A DNA stretch of 64,000 nucleotides from JALYGJ01 sp036558545. Its GTDB lineage: Bacteria; Chloroflexota; Limnocylindria; Limnocylindrales; CSP1-4. The stretch is from positions 1 to 64,000 of the forward strand of contig DATBFJ010000117.1 of assembly GCA_036558545.1 (NCBI GenBank), read 5' to 3'. The position numbers and the translations under genes are program-made. Numbering within the stretch: position 1 is the stretch's first letter; each line of letters opens with the position of its first letter. Of this stretch, positions 16,969 through 24,692 are shown in pieces. The notes under the pieces are model-generated. The model made no database searches. It saw nothing but the letters and a program-made list of their open reading frames with translations, and was not told the DNA's origin.

Positions 16969-18614
16969 TGGGTTCCTCCACCGCCGCCGGCACAGCTACG
17001 GCCGAGTCGCGCACTGGCCTGGCTGTGCACACGTTGGCCATTCCGGTCGCGCTCTACGGGCTGGGTCTCGTCGCTCGCCTCGTGGCAATGCTCGGCGTGC
17101 GCTTTCCTCTGACTGAGGGCAGCGCTTACTACGTGGCCGTTGCCCGGAACATGGCCGAGGGTCGCGGTCCGGTCATCGACGCGATCTGGAGCTACGCGAC
17201 TCCTCCTTTCAATCTGCCCGGCAAGCCCGCGTTCGAGATATGGCAGCCCATGGCCTCGTTCATCGCCGCCCTGCCAATGCCGGTGCTTGGCAGCAGCTAC
17301 TCGACTGCCCAGCTCGCCTTCGCGGTCGTTGGCGCGCTCCTCGCTCCACTGGCGTGGCTCGTCGCGCGCGACGCGGCTCGACGGCTCGCCCTGCCGCCCA
17401 ACCGCCAGGCCTACGCGGCGTTTGGTGCCGGCGCTCTCGTCGCCGTTGCCGGTCCTTTCGTCATCTCGAGCGCTGTCCCCGACTCCACCCTGCCATTCAC
17501 GCTTTTCGCAACCGCGGCTTGCTTGTGCATGCCGGCCGCGGCTCGCGGCAACTCAAGGGCAATGCTTGCTCTGGGCCTGCTGCTCGGCTTCGCTTATCTG
17601 ACCCGCATGGAAGCGATCTACCTCGGTCTCGTCCTCATTGCGGTCGCCTGGACCGCGAAGGTTCGCGGCAGATTGCTCTTCGCCCGGGTCGGGACCGTTG
17701 CTCTTATCGGTGGGCTGATCGTGCTGCCCTGGTGGGCCCGCAATTACGCCGTTTTTGGCACGCCTTTGCCCGGCCAATTCGCTGACAACGCCTTCCTGAC
17801 CAGCAACGAGCAGATCTTTGCCTGGACGGATCAGCCCACCCTTTCAGGTTTCCTTGCACAAGGCCCGGTGACCATCGTGTCAAACCTCGGCGCGGCGCTG
17901 TGGCACAACCTGGTCGACGTGATGCTCATTCCTGGAAACATCATCGTGGTGGCAGGGCTGCTGACGATTGTCTTCGGCTGGCGCCGCCGCGCCGAGATCA
18001 GTGGATCATCGCTTTGGGCGTTGCTCTTCTACGGCGCCATCTCGTTTGTGCTTACAAGCATGGTCTTTCCTGTCGCCACGCAGTGGGGAACGTTTGAGCA
18101 CGCGGCGGGACCATTGCTCCTCGCCTTGGCCGTCGTGGCGGCCCTGGGTGGAGATGCGTTCGTGGCTCGTGTTCGGCAGTGGCGCAATTGGCCAAGGCCC
18201 AACGCAGGCATGGCGCCGGCCGCCCTCAGCGCCGTCGTCCTGGCAATGAGTGTTCTCGCGCTGCTGTTCGCGAGTGTCCAGGCGCAGTCGCGCGAGCGGC
18301 AAATTGCGGCAGTCGTTGTCGCTGTTAACGAGACACCGGGGTTTCCGCACGATGGATCGACCATCGCGAGCGACCTGCCAATCTGGCTCTCTGACGCTCT
18401 CGACGTCCCCGTCGCGGTCCTGCCGGTCGAGCCCGCCTCACAGGTCGCCACTTATCTTGCTCAGTTCAAGCCAAGTGCGATCGTCCTCGTGGACGATCTG
18501 CGCGCCTCAGCAGACACCGTCCGCAGCCTTGGCTGTGCGACTGAAACCACGCCGGCCGCCAATCCGGCCGCACCCCAACTGACGATCTTCGTAGATACCC
18601 GGAGCTGCCCATGA
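16968..18614 (+). CDS. GT39/ArnT-like membrane glycosyltransferase, copy 2
   Basis: About 548 residues from ATG 16968, chosen because it overlaps the previous stop as TGATG; the frame is open upstream to 16869 but that part shadows the first copy. Loop 1 has FPLTEGSAYYVAVARNMAEG, and the downstream WQPMASFIAALPMP pattern parallels copy 1. It has about eleven TM segments and a C-terminal soluble portion. It ends overlapping the kinase gene by four bases, so the sugar-transfer and two-component genes may share transcripts. Confidence 0.78.
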   Translation: MGSSTAAGTATAESRTGLAVHTLAIPVALYGLGLVARLVAMLGVRFPLTEGSAYYVAVARNMAEGRGPVIDAIWSYATPPFNLPGKPAFEIWQPMASFIAALPMPVLGSSYSTAQLAFAVVGALLAPLAWLVARDAARRLALPPNRQAYAAFGAGALVAVAGPFVISSAVPDSTLPFTLFATAACLCMPAAARGNSRAMLALGLLLGFAYLTRMEAIYLGLVLIAVAWTAKVRGRLLFARVGTVALIGGLIVLPWWARNYAVFGTPLPGQFADNAFLTSNEQIFAWTDQPTLSGFLAQGPVTIVSNLGAALWHNLVDVMLIPGNIIVVAGLLTIVFGWRRRAEISGSSLWALLFYGAISFVLTSMVFPVATQWGTFEHAAGPLLLALAVVAALGGDAFVARVRQWRNWPRPNAGMAPAALSAVVLAMSVLALLFASVQAQSRERQIAAVVVAVNETPGFPHDGSTIASDLPIWLSDALDVPVAVLPVEPASQVATYLAQFKPSAIVLVDDLRASADTVRSLGCATETTPAANPAAPQLTIFVDTRSCP

Positions 18615-19459
18615 CTGACCATCGGTCCCACCAGCGGCCCGAGCCGCCCGACGACCTGGTGCGCGCAGGCACCGGAAGTTTGGACTCCGACAGCACCTAT
18701 ACTCGGTCTCCGATGGAGAGCGGGGCCGCTGGCATCAGCCACGACGAGCCCGACTCCGACGCGCCCGAGGTCAATCAACGCATGGCCATGGCGCTCCTTG
18801 ATGCGCATGAACAGGAACGTTCAAGGCTCGCCGAAGAGCTGCACGACGGACCTGCGCAGGCGCTCGCCAATGCGATCTTTCAGACCGAGCTCGTCGATCG
18901 GGCCGTAAGAGAAGATCCTGAAGCGGCGCGCACGGAGATCCTGGCACTCCGCAAGATGCTTGAGCGCGAACTCGACACGCTGCGTGGCTACATCAACCAG
19001 CTTCGGCCGTCGCTCGGCGAAGCCGACGCCTCGCTCGACGATGCGCTGACTGACAGCGTCAATGCCATGAGTCAGCGCAGCGCCATCCCGGTTGACCTTC
19101 AGCTGGGGGCCGATGATGGCGAGCTCCCGTCAGCGGCACGGACGGTCGTCCTGCGCGTCGCCCAGGAGGCGCTGCGCAACATCGCCAAACACTCAGGGGC
19201 GACGCGTGCCTGGGTTCGGACGTACGTGGCACAAGCCGTGGATGGCCGCCGCTGGGTGCTCGAAGTCGAGGACAACGGCCACGGCTTCGATATGCAGACA
19301 GTGGCGGCAAATCCCAACCGGCGCCACTTTGGCCTTCGTTTCATGCGCGAGCGGTCGGATCTGCTCGGCTCTCAACTGTCATTCCAGACCAATCCGGACA
19401 GCGGCACGCTGGTGCGGCTGACGATCGACCCAAGGGAAGAGAGGAGTCAAGAGAAATGA
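18611..19459 (+). CDS. DegS/NarL-type sensor histidine kinase (soluble)
   Basis: 282 residues, no TM. An acidic, disordered ~55-residue N-terminus is followed by a HisKA_3 dimerisation helix with phospho-acceptor His78 in SRLAEELHDGPAQALAN. The HATPase domain has an N box RVAQEALRNIAKHS, a G1 box EDNGHGFD and a GLRFMRERSDLLG motif. GGAG lies 6 bases before ATG 18611, supporting this start over the in-frame ATG near 18713. It overlaps the response regulator start (ATGA). Its partner is almost certainly the regulator at 19456; the stimulus is unknown and would be cytosolic. Confidence 0.92.
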   Translation: MTDHRSHQRPEPPDDLVRAGTGSLDSDSTYTRSPMESGAAGISHDEPDSDAPEVNQRMAMALLDAHEQERSRLAEELHDGPAQALANAIFQTELVDRAVREDPEAARTEILALRKMLERELDTLRGYINQLRPSLGEADASLDDALTDSVNAMSQRSAIPVDLQLGADDGELPSAARTVVLRVAQEALRNIAKHSGATRAWVRTYVAQAVDGRRWVLEVEDNGHGFDMQTVAANPNRRHFGLRFMRERSDLLGSQLSFQTNPDSGTLVRLTIDPREERSQEK

Positions 19460-20202
19460 TGGAACCGGATTACAACGGTCCAGAGCGCCGGCGGGGCGGA
19501 CCCGACCGGCGAAATGCGGACCAGCGGACCAAGATCCTGCTCGTCGACGACCACGCGCTTTTCCGCGTAGGCATGCGCCAGATCCTCGACCGCGAGCCGG
19601 ACTTCGATATCGTCGGCGAGGCCGAGGATGGCCGCGACGCTTTCCAGATGGCAATCGAGTTGTCACCGGACATCGTCCTGCTCGACCTGTCGCTCCCGGC
19701 TCCTGGTGGAATCGACACGACGCAGCGCATCAAGCGTGAGGTGCCCAGCGTGGGCATCATCGCCCTCGCCGTCGCCGAGGACGAGGATCAACTGTTCGAG
19801 GCAATCAAGGCCGGCGCCGCTGCGTTCATCCTCAAGGACATCAACCCCGACGATCTCGTCACGATCATCCGCCGCGTTCGAGCAGGCGAATACTTGATCA
19901 ATGACAAGGTCTTCTCCCGGCCGACTGTGGCGTCACGCGTGCTCAAGGAGTTTCGTGAGCTCGCCGTGTACGGCCAGGAGGCGGCACCGATCTTCGCCCC
20001 GTTGTCACCGCGCGAGGTGGAGATCCTCGACAACATCGCCAAGGGCATGACCAATAAGCAGGTCGCCTACGCCCTGACGATCAGCGAGCAGACGGTCAAG
20101 AACCATATGAGCTCGATCCTGCGCAAGCTTTCGGTCAACGATCGGACGCAGGCGGTCGTCTATGCCATGAAGCAGGGATGGATCAGAATCCCTGAGGATT
20201 GA
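19456..20202 (+). CDS. NarL/FixJ-family response regulator
   Basis: 248 residues. A 25-residue basic/acidic lead is followed by a receiver domain: KILLVDDHALFRVGM acidic pair, phospho-acceptor Asp77 in DIVLLDLSLP, and conserved Lys in AFILKD. The usual switch Thr/Ser appears as Ala in GIIALAVAEDED. The C-terminal LuxR-type HTH reads LSPREVEILDNIAKGMTNKQ and SEQTVKNHMSSILRKL. It lies between two kinases and upstream of the Flp pilin genes, which makes the pilus locus its most likely target (inference). Confidence 0.93.
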   Translation: MMEPDYNGPERRRGGPDRRNADQRTKILLVDDHALFRVGMRQILDREPDFDIVGEAEDGRDAFQMAIELSPDIVLLDLSLPAPGGIDTTQRIKREVPSVGIIALAVAEDEDQLFEAIKAGAAAFILKDINPDDLVTIIRRVRAGEYLINDKVFSRPTVASRVLKEFRELAVYGQEAAPIFAPLSPREVEILDNIAKGMTNKQVAYALTISEQTVKNHMSSILRKLSVNDRTQAVVYAMKQGWIRIPED

Positions 20203-20229
20203 TGGCGACCGACTGACCAGGGGGCACTG

Positions 20230-21348
20230 ATGAACGAGCGGCTGAGCGCACTCGGCGACGATCTCGAGCGCGACCAGCAGCAACTTCAGCGCGAACTCGA
20301 AGAGATTGACCTGTTGCTCCGGCAGGCCGCAACCGAGGCTGAGCGCCATGAGGCTCGGCGTGTTCAGGCAGAGCAACGCGTTGGTCAGCTCGAGGCCGAT
20401 CCAGCCACGCCGCCTGAGGCTCTCGCGGAGGCGCGCGTGCTCGTGCTTACGCAGACGCGCCGGGCGACGCTGATGCAGGCGCAGCTGGATGTGCTTGGTG
20501 GCAAGCAGCGTGCCCTGCAGCGCTTCATGGATCGCATCAACAGCGCGTTACCCGTTGTGCGGGCCGTGGCCTCGGAGACTCCCGTGCAGGTGGTCAATAA
20601 CAGCGCGCCACCTGCGGCAGCCGCGGAAACGTCCGACGGACTCGTTGCGCAGGAGCAGATGCGGCGCGAGATCGCGCGCCAGATGCACGATGGACCAGCG
20701 CAGAGCATCGCCAACATCGCCCTGCAGGCCCAGATCGTTCAACGTCTATTCGAGCGCGATCCCGCGCGTGCCGCCCAGGAGCTCACGGAGCTCGTGGCAA
20801 TGGTCCAACAGGCGCTCGAGGCGACCAAGACGTTCATTTTCGATGTCCGTCCGATGGTCCTGGACGACCTCGGGCTCGTGCCGACCTTGCGCAGGTCCGC
20901 CGCCGAGCGCAGTCGCAGGTCAAGCGTCCCGGTGCGGTTCGAATCGGTAGGTACGGACCGGCGACTACCGACGGAGATTGAGAGCGGCCTGTTCCGGATG
21001 ATCGAGGATTGCGTCAGCTCCTACGTCGTCCTGAGTGCCACGTCGGTGCTTGTCCGGGCCGACTGGTCCGAGCACGCCGTTCGGGCGACTGTCCAGGGAA
21101 CCTCACCCAAGGGGGTCATGACCGCGGAGCAGCGGGCCAAGGCCGTGGTTGCCGCCGCACGGCGCGACAAGACGCTGCCAGATCAGCTCGCGTCGATGAT
21201 CCACGAACAGGAGGAAGACGAGGCCGCGCGCGGACGCGGCCTGCCAGAAGGTGTGCGGGCCGAGCTCGAGCAACGCGCTGCACCGCTGGGCATCGCGGTG
21301 AACGTCACTGAGGATCGCTGGCAGATCGAGTTCGTCGCAGGAGTGTGA
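20230..21348 (+). CDS. Coiled-coil DegS-like kinase with degenerate ATPase domain
   Basis: 372 residues. Residues 1-105 are heptad-rich coiled coil. A DHp helix follows with His153 in REIARQMHDGPAQSIAN and the family segment DVRPMVLDDLGLVPTLR. In the ATPase part the N-box position reads FRMIEDCVSSY, so the Asn is lost. No D-x-G-x-G box is present; a Lys/Arg/Glu-rich insertion occupies that region. It therefore looks like a phosphotransfer or scaffold partner rather than an active kinase. ATG 20230 has GGGG(C) nine bases upstream. It is separated from the regulator by 27 bases. Confidence 0.85.
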   Translation: MNERLSALGDDLERDQQQLQRELEEIDLLLRQAATEAERHEARRVQAEQRVGQLEADPATPPEALAEARVLVLTQTRRATLMQAQLDVLGGKQRALQRFMDRINSALPVVRAVASETPVQVVNNSAPPAAAAETSDGLVAQEQMRREIARQMHDGPAQSIANIALQAQIVQRLFERDPARAAQELTELVAMVQQALEATKTFIFDVRPMVLDDLGLVPTLRRSAAERSRRSSVPVRFESVGTDRRLPTEIESGLFRMIEDCVSSYVVLSATSVLVRADWSEHAVRATVQGTSPKGVMTAEQRAKAVVAAARRDKTLPDQLASMIHEQEEDEAARGRGLPEGVRAELEQRAAPLGIAVNVTEDRWQIEFVAGV

Positions 21349-21497
21349 CTCGCATCCAGTCCTCGGCCACGCGTGGCCAATAGGACTCCTGGCTGCTCAA
21401 CCGGGACTCTCGTCTCATTTCGAGCGAATTGCGCCGCGTCTAATTTCCCCCCGTCCTCATTCGATGGACTCATACCAAACACGGAGGGTGTTCCTAA

Positions 21498-21662
21498 ATG
21501 CTTCAGTACCTGATCAGCCTCATTGACCGCGACGAGCGTGGTCAGGGCCTGGCCGAGTACGCGCTGATCCTGGCCCTGATCGCCGTCCTGGCGATTGCGG
21601 CTGTCACGTTCCTCGGTGGCGCGATCAACAACATCCTGTCGAGCGTCGGCAGCAGCATCTAA
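21498..21662 (+). CDS. flp: Flp/Fap-type prepilin 1
   Basis: 54 residues, below the common ORF cutoff. The short leader MLQYLISLIDRDERG is followed by the cleavage context G|QGLAEYALIL with Glu at +5 and Tyr at +6, then a ~20-residue hydrophobic helix and an NNILSSVGSSI tail. Family role: major subunit of the Tad pilus, processed by a TadV-type peptidase. GGAGGG (21483-21488) sits nine bases before the ATG. A strong terminator follows 19 bases after the stop, so this pilin can be made as a monocistronic, abundant message. Confidence 0.93.
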   Translation: MLQYLISLIDRDERGQGLAEYALILALIAVLAIAAVTFLGGAINNILSSVGSSI

Positions 21663-21681
21663 CTGACAGAGCGACTGTCAA

Positions 21682-21710
21682 GCGCCGGCCGAAAGGCCGG
21701 CGCTTTTTTT
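21682..21710 (+). terminator. Strong intrinsic terminator after pilin 1
   Basis: A perfect 9-bp GC stem (GCGCCGGCC with GGCCGGCGC), GAAA tetraloop and seven T residues. It is the clearest rho-independent terminator in the window. Confidence 0.95.
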
Positions 21711-21799
21711 GTGCCCTGAATAGGGACGTCGCGACGAACTCGCGCTACGATCCAGCCGAAGTGCGCCAAGAAGCGAAGCCGAGTCGGAGACCTGTGATC

Positions 21800-21952
21800 G
21801 TGCCCGATATGACCCGATCGAGCGGACAGAGCTTGGCCGAGTACGCCCTCATCGTCGCCTTGATCGTTATCGTGGCGTTGGTCGCCTTGACCCTGTTTGG
21901 CACTCAGATCAACGACTTTCTGTCAGTCATCGCCAATCAGATCAACGGCTGA
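21800..21952 (+). CDS. Flp/Fap-type prepilin 2
   Basis: Core SSG|QSLAEYALIVALIVIVALVALTLFG then TQINDFLSVIANQING. The pattern fits a Flp prepilin (Glu +5, Tyr +6) but the hydrophobic part is more Val-rich than in pilins 1 and 3. The open frame starts at GTG 21761. I prefer GTG 21800 because GGAGA (21786-21790) is nine bases upstream; ATG 21809 would be a shorter alternative. No terminator follows before pilin 3. Confidence 0.85.
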   Translation: MPDMTRSSGQSLAEYALIVALIVIVALVALTLFGTQINDFLSVIANQING

Positions 21953-22111
21953 GGTCTCCAACCTCCGCGGCGCGGCGCTCAAACGCAACAACTGCCCTCG
22001 GACCGTCGCGTCCGTGTTGAGTACGGTCTTCCTATATCGGAGGCCCAGTCGCTCGGCGACATTGCCGTCGCGTCGAGTTGGACGTCACACGTAGCACAGG
22101 TGGACCGCAGA

Positions 22112-22279
22112 GTGAGACTGAGTCCAGTCCGGCAATGGGTCCCGAGGGGACAGGATGGCCAGGGATTGGCCGAGTACGCATTAATCCTTGGTCTTATCGC
22201 CGTACTCGCCATCGCCGCGCTTACCTTCATGGGCGGAGCAATCAGCACCATGATGTCGACCCTCGGGAACGCTTTGTAA
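22112..22279 (+). CDS. Flp/Fap-type prepilin 3
   Basis: 55 residues from GTG 22112, with AGGTGG (22098-22103) eight bases upstream; GTG 22100 is also in frame. The leader is basic (VRLSPVRQWVPRGQDG), followed by G|QGLAEYALILGLIAVLAIAAL and a TFMGGAISTMMSTLGNAL tail. The mature part is close to pilin 1 (QGLAEYALIL, FLGGAI/FMGGAI), which suggests duplication. A long hairpin terminator follows 17 bases after the stop. It is easily missed because a longer overlapping frame (22078-22443) shadows it. Confidence 0.87.
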   Translation: MRLSPVRQWVPRGQDGQGLAEYALILGLIAVLAIAALTFMGGAISTMMSTLGNAL

Positions 22280-22296
22280 TCGGACTTATTCCCGCT

Positions 22297-22355
22297 GAAG
22301 GGAGTGCTCAATGGACCGACCTCCTCCGGTCCACGCGGCGCTCCCTTCTTTTTTT
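22297..22355 (+). terminator. Branched intrinsic terminator after pilin 3
   Basis: Outer stem GAAGGGAG (22297-22304) pairs with CTCCCTTC (22341-22348). An inner stem TGGACCG/CGGTCCA lies between, and seven T residues follow. It separates the pilin genes from the assembly genes. Confidence 0.88.
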
Positions 22356-22477
22356 GTTTTCGGGATCCCCTGGGGCAATTTCCGGCACTCGACATGATCT
22401 CTGGCGGATGGGACAGATCGGTAAGGTCCTAGCCCATTCGTAGGATCGCGACCACCCCGCACCGTGCCTAGAGTCGT

Positions 22478-22489
22478 TGACACCTGTCA
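22478..22489. promoter_or_regulatory. Small dyad TGACA-CC-TGTCA before cpaB
   Basis: A 5-bp inverted repeat with 2-nt spacer, 26 bases before the cpaB start. It includes a TTGACA-like hexamer, but no convincing -10 box lies at a usable distance before the ribosome-binding site. It may be an operator; weak evidence. Confidence 0.2.
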
Positions 22490-22515
22490 CACGACGTTGT
22501 CTTGGAGATGCAGTT

Positions 22516-23376
22516 TTGAAGCGCGCCAATCGTCTAATGCTCGGGGTCGGCGTCGCCCTCGCCGTGGCTTCCTTTGTGGCTGTTCTGGCCCTGGGCAGCT
22601 TCGGCAATAGAGCGGCCGTCAAGAGTGACCCAGACGTGACGGTTGTGGTTGCCGCCGTAGACCTTCCTCTTGGCGCTCTTGTGACGGCCACCCAGCTGGC
22701 TACCGTCACGAAGCCGCAGAGCCAGGCCGCCAATTCCTACCAGGATCCAAAGCAACTGGTTGGGCAGGTCGTTCGCCACGCGGTTGCCAAGGACGCCGTC
22801 CTGACGGCGGACGACTTCCAGACCGGAGTCAACGTGGCCGATGTGGTGGGCTCTCTCCAGGCAGGCATGCGCGCGATAGCGGTTCCGCTGAGCAAGACAA
22901 ACTCGGTGGGCGCGGTCGTCCAGCCGGGCGACCGGGTAGACGTGCTGCTGACGATGGAGGATCTCGATCAGCTAAATCCCGTCGTGATGCCGAACCCCAA
23001 CGGCTCGCCCGGCGTTTCGGGCGGACAGACCGATCCGTATGTCTCGCTCGATGGCTACGTCAACAACACGACCGTGAAGGTCGTCGTTCAGAACGTCCAG
23101 GTTCTCGCGGCGATCGGGGCACAGCCGATTGAAGGCGGCCAGTCGAACAACAGCTCGGCTACCCCACAGCCCGACCTGACCGTGCTTTTGGGCGTGACAC
23201 CACAACAGGCCGAAGTCATTCGCTTCGCACAGATGGACGGCAATGTCTCGCTTGTCCTGCGTGCGCCGACGGACGCCAACGCGGCTGCTGTCGATACAAC
23301 CGGCATCACGCTCAAGCAACTCGTCGACCAGTACGGCGTTCTCCCGCCAGCGCCGGTCACACCCACCAATCCCTGA
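22516..23376 (+). CDS. cpaB: Tad pilus assembly protein CpaB/RcpC (SAF domain)
   Basis: 286 residues from TTG 22516, supported by GGAG (22504-22507) eight bases upstream; the frame is open to TTG 22477. It has an N-terminal TM (LMLGVGVALAVASFVAVLAL), then a SAF-like domain: VVVAAVDLPLGALVTATQLATV and GQVVRHAVAKDAVLTADDF. Next is an RcpC/CpaB domain with AGMRAIAVPLSKTNSVGAVVQPGDRVDVLLTM. Family role: envelope component of the Tad secretion apparatus. It is first of five genes transcribed together after the pilin terminator. Confidence 0.92.
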   Translation: MKRANRLMLGVGVALAVASFVAVLALGSFGNRAAVKSDPDVTVVVAAVDLPLGALVTATQLATVTKPQSQAANSYQDPKQLVGQVVRHAVAKDAVLTADDFQTGVNVADVVGSLQAGMRAIAVPLSKTNSVGAVVQPGDRVDVLLTMEDLDQLNPVVMPNPNGSPGVSGGQTDPYVSLDGYVNNTTVKVVVQNVQVLAAIGAQPIEGGQSNNSSATPQPDLTVLLGVTPQQAEVIRFAQMDGNVSLVLRAPTDANAAAVDTTGITLKQLVDQYGVLPPAPVTPTNP

Positions 23377-23409
23377 TTAGTCGAGCGGGTGGAGGCGCTT
23401 CAACAAAGC

Positions 23410-24672
23410 ATGGCTGACCGCATCAACGTCGTCATAGTCGACGACATCGCAGAGACACGCGAGCACCTGGCCAAGCTGCTCAGCTTTGAGCCGGACATCA
23501 ACGTCGCTGGCAGCGTCGCAACGGGCGCCGAGGCAGTGACTCTCGCCAGCGACAGCAATGTCGACGTGGTGCTGCTCGACATCAACATGCCCGGCACGGA
23601 TGGCATCGCCACGGCCGAGCAGCTTGGAGTACGAGCGCCGACAGCGGCGATCATCATGATGAGCGTCCAGGGCGAGCCGGACTATCTGCGGCGTGCCATG
23701 CTCGCGGGCGCGCGTGAATTCCTGGTCAAACCCTTCAGCAGCGACGAGCTCGTTGCCTCAATCCGCCAGGTTCACCAGCGTGAGCGGATCAAGCTCGACC
23801 GGGTTACGAGCTCACGGCCACAGGCCCAGACCAACGGACACGACACGCACGCCAGCCGTGGTCCGGGAAGAGTGGTCAGTTTCTTCTCGCCGAAGGGCGG
23901 CGTCGGCAGGACGACGCTCGCGGTCAACTTTGCCGTTGCGGCCAAGACTGAGCTCGACATGCGCGTCGCCCTCGTCGATGGCGGACTTCAATTCGGCGAC
24001 GTCGGTGTCCTGCTCAACCTGAACCCCAAGAATCAGTCGATAGCCGACGTGGCGCGCGAAATGGCGGGCGGAGCAACGGATCTCGACACGCTCGAATCGA
24101 CGATGGTCGAGCACTCGACAGGTGTGCGTGTGCTCATGGCTCCGCCCAGTCCCGAGATGGCCGAGCTGGTGACTCCCGACCACCTTTCGAGAATCGTCGC
24201 GGAGTTGCGCTCGAGGTACGACCTCGTGGTCGTCGACTCGTCACCGATGCTCCAGGACGTCACCCTGGCGTTCCTCGATCAGTCGGATGTCGTGCTGGCC
24301 GTACTCACCCTCGAGATCACCAACATCAAGAACATGCGCCAGTTTCTGGCACTCACTGACCAGCTTGGGTATCCGCTCGACAAGGTCCAGCTGCTGCTCA
24401 ATCGAGCCGACTCCGGATATGGCATCCGCCAGCAGGACGTCGAAAGCTCGATCGGCCGAAAGATTTCACACAGCGTCGTATCTGACGGCCGAACCGTCGT
24501 CTACGCGCTCAACAGGGGTGTTCCCTTCGTCGTCGCCGCGCGCCAGGCCCGTGTGAGCGAAGACATCATCCGCGTCGCCAAGACCGTGCTCGAAAACGAA
24601 CCGGAGGTGGCACCGGACCTCGCCCTCAGGGCGGCATCAAAGAAGAGCCTGTTCCAGTGGCGCGCCCACTGA
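23410..24672 (+). CDS. cpaE: CpaE/TadZ: receiver domain plus ParA/MinD-like ATPase
   Basis: 420 residues from ATG 23410 (GGAGG 14 bases upstream; GTG 23389 is the longest alternative). The receiver domain has the acidic pair VVIVDD, phospho-Asp57 in VVLLDINMPG and Lys in FLVKPF, so it looks phosphorylatable. An ATPase of the ParA/MinD type follows, with SFFSPKGGVGRTTLAVNFA: the signature Lys is kept but the second P-loop Lys is Arg. VALVDGGLQFGDVGVLLNL and LVVVDSSPML follow. Family role: placing the Tad machine at its cell site. Confidence 0.92.
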   Translation: MADRINVVIVDDIAETREHLAKLLSFEPDINVAGSVATGAEAVTLASDSNVDVVLLDINMPGTDGIATAEQLGVRAPTAAIIMMSVQGEPDYLRRAMLAGAREFLVKPFSSDELVASIRQVHQRERIKLDRVTSSRPQAQTNGHDTHASRGPGRVVSFFSPKGGVGRTTLAVNFAVAAKTELDMRVALVDGGLQFGDVGVLLNLNPKNQSIADVAREMAGGATDLDTLESTMVEHSTGVRVLMAPPSPEMAELVTPDHLSRIVAELRSRYDLVVVDSSPMLQDVTLAFLDQSDVVLAVLTLEITNIKNMRQFLALTDQLGYPLDKVQLLLNRADSGYGIRQQDVESSIGRKISHSVVSDGRTVVYALNRGVPFVVAARQARVSEDIIRVAKTVLENEPEVAPDLALRAASKKSLFQWRAH

Positions 24673-24692
24673 CCTAGGAGGGATACGCCCAA

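Noticed and set aside
22078..22443. 121-residue frame across pilin 3 and its terminator
   Set aside because: It runs through a clear intrinsic terminator and out of frame with the QGLAEYALIL pilin; no domain seen.
22477..22515. TTGACA at 22477 as a -35 box for cpaB
   Set aside because: No -10 box at 16-18 bases; the required transcription start would fall at or after the ribosome-binding site.
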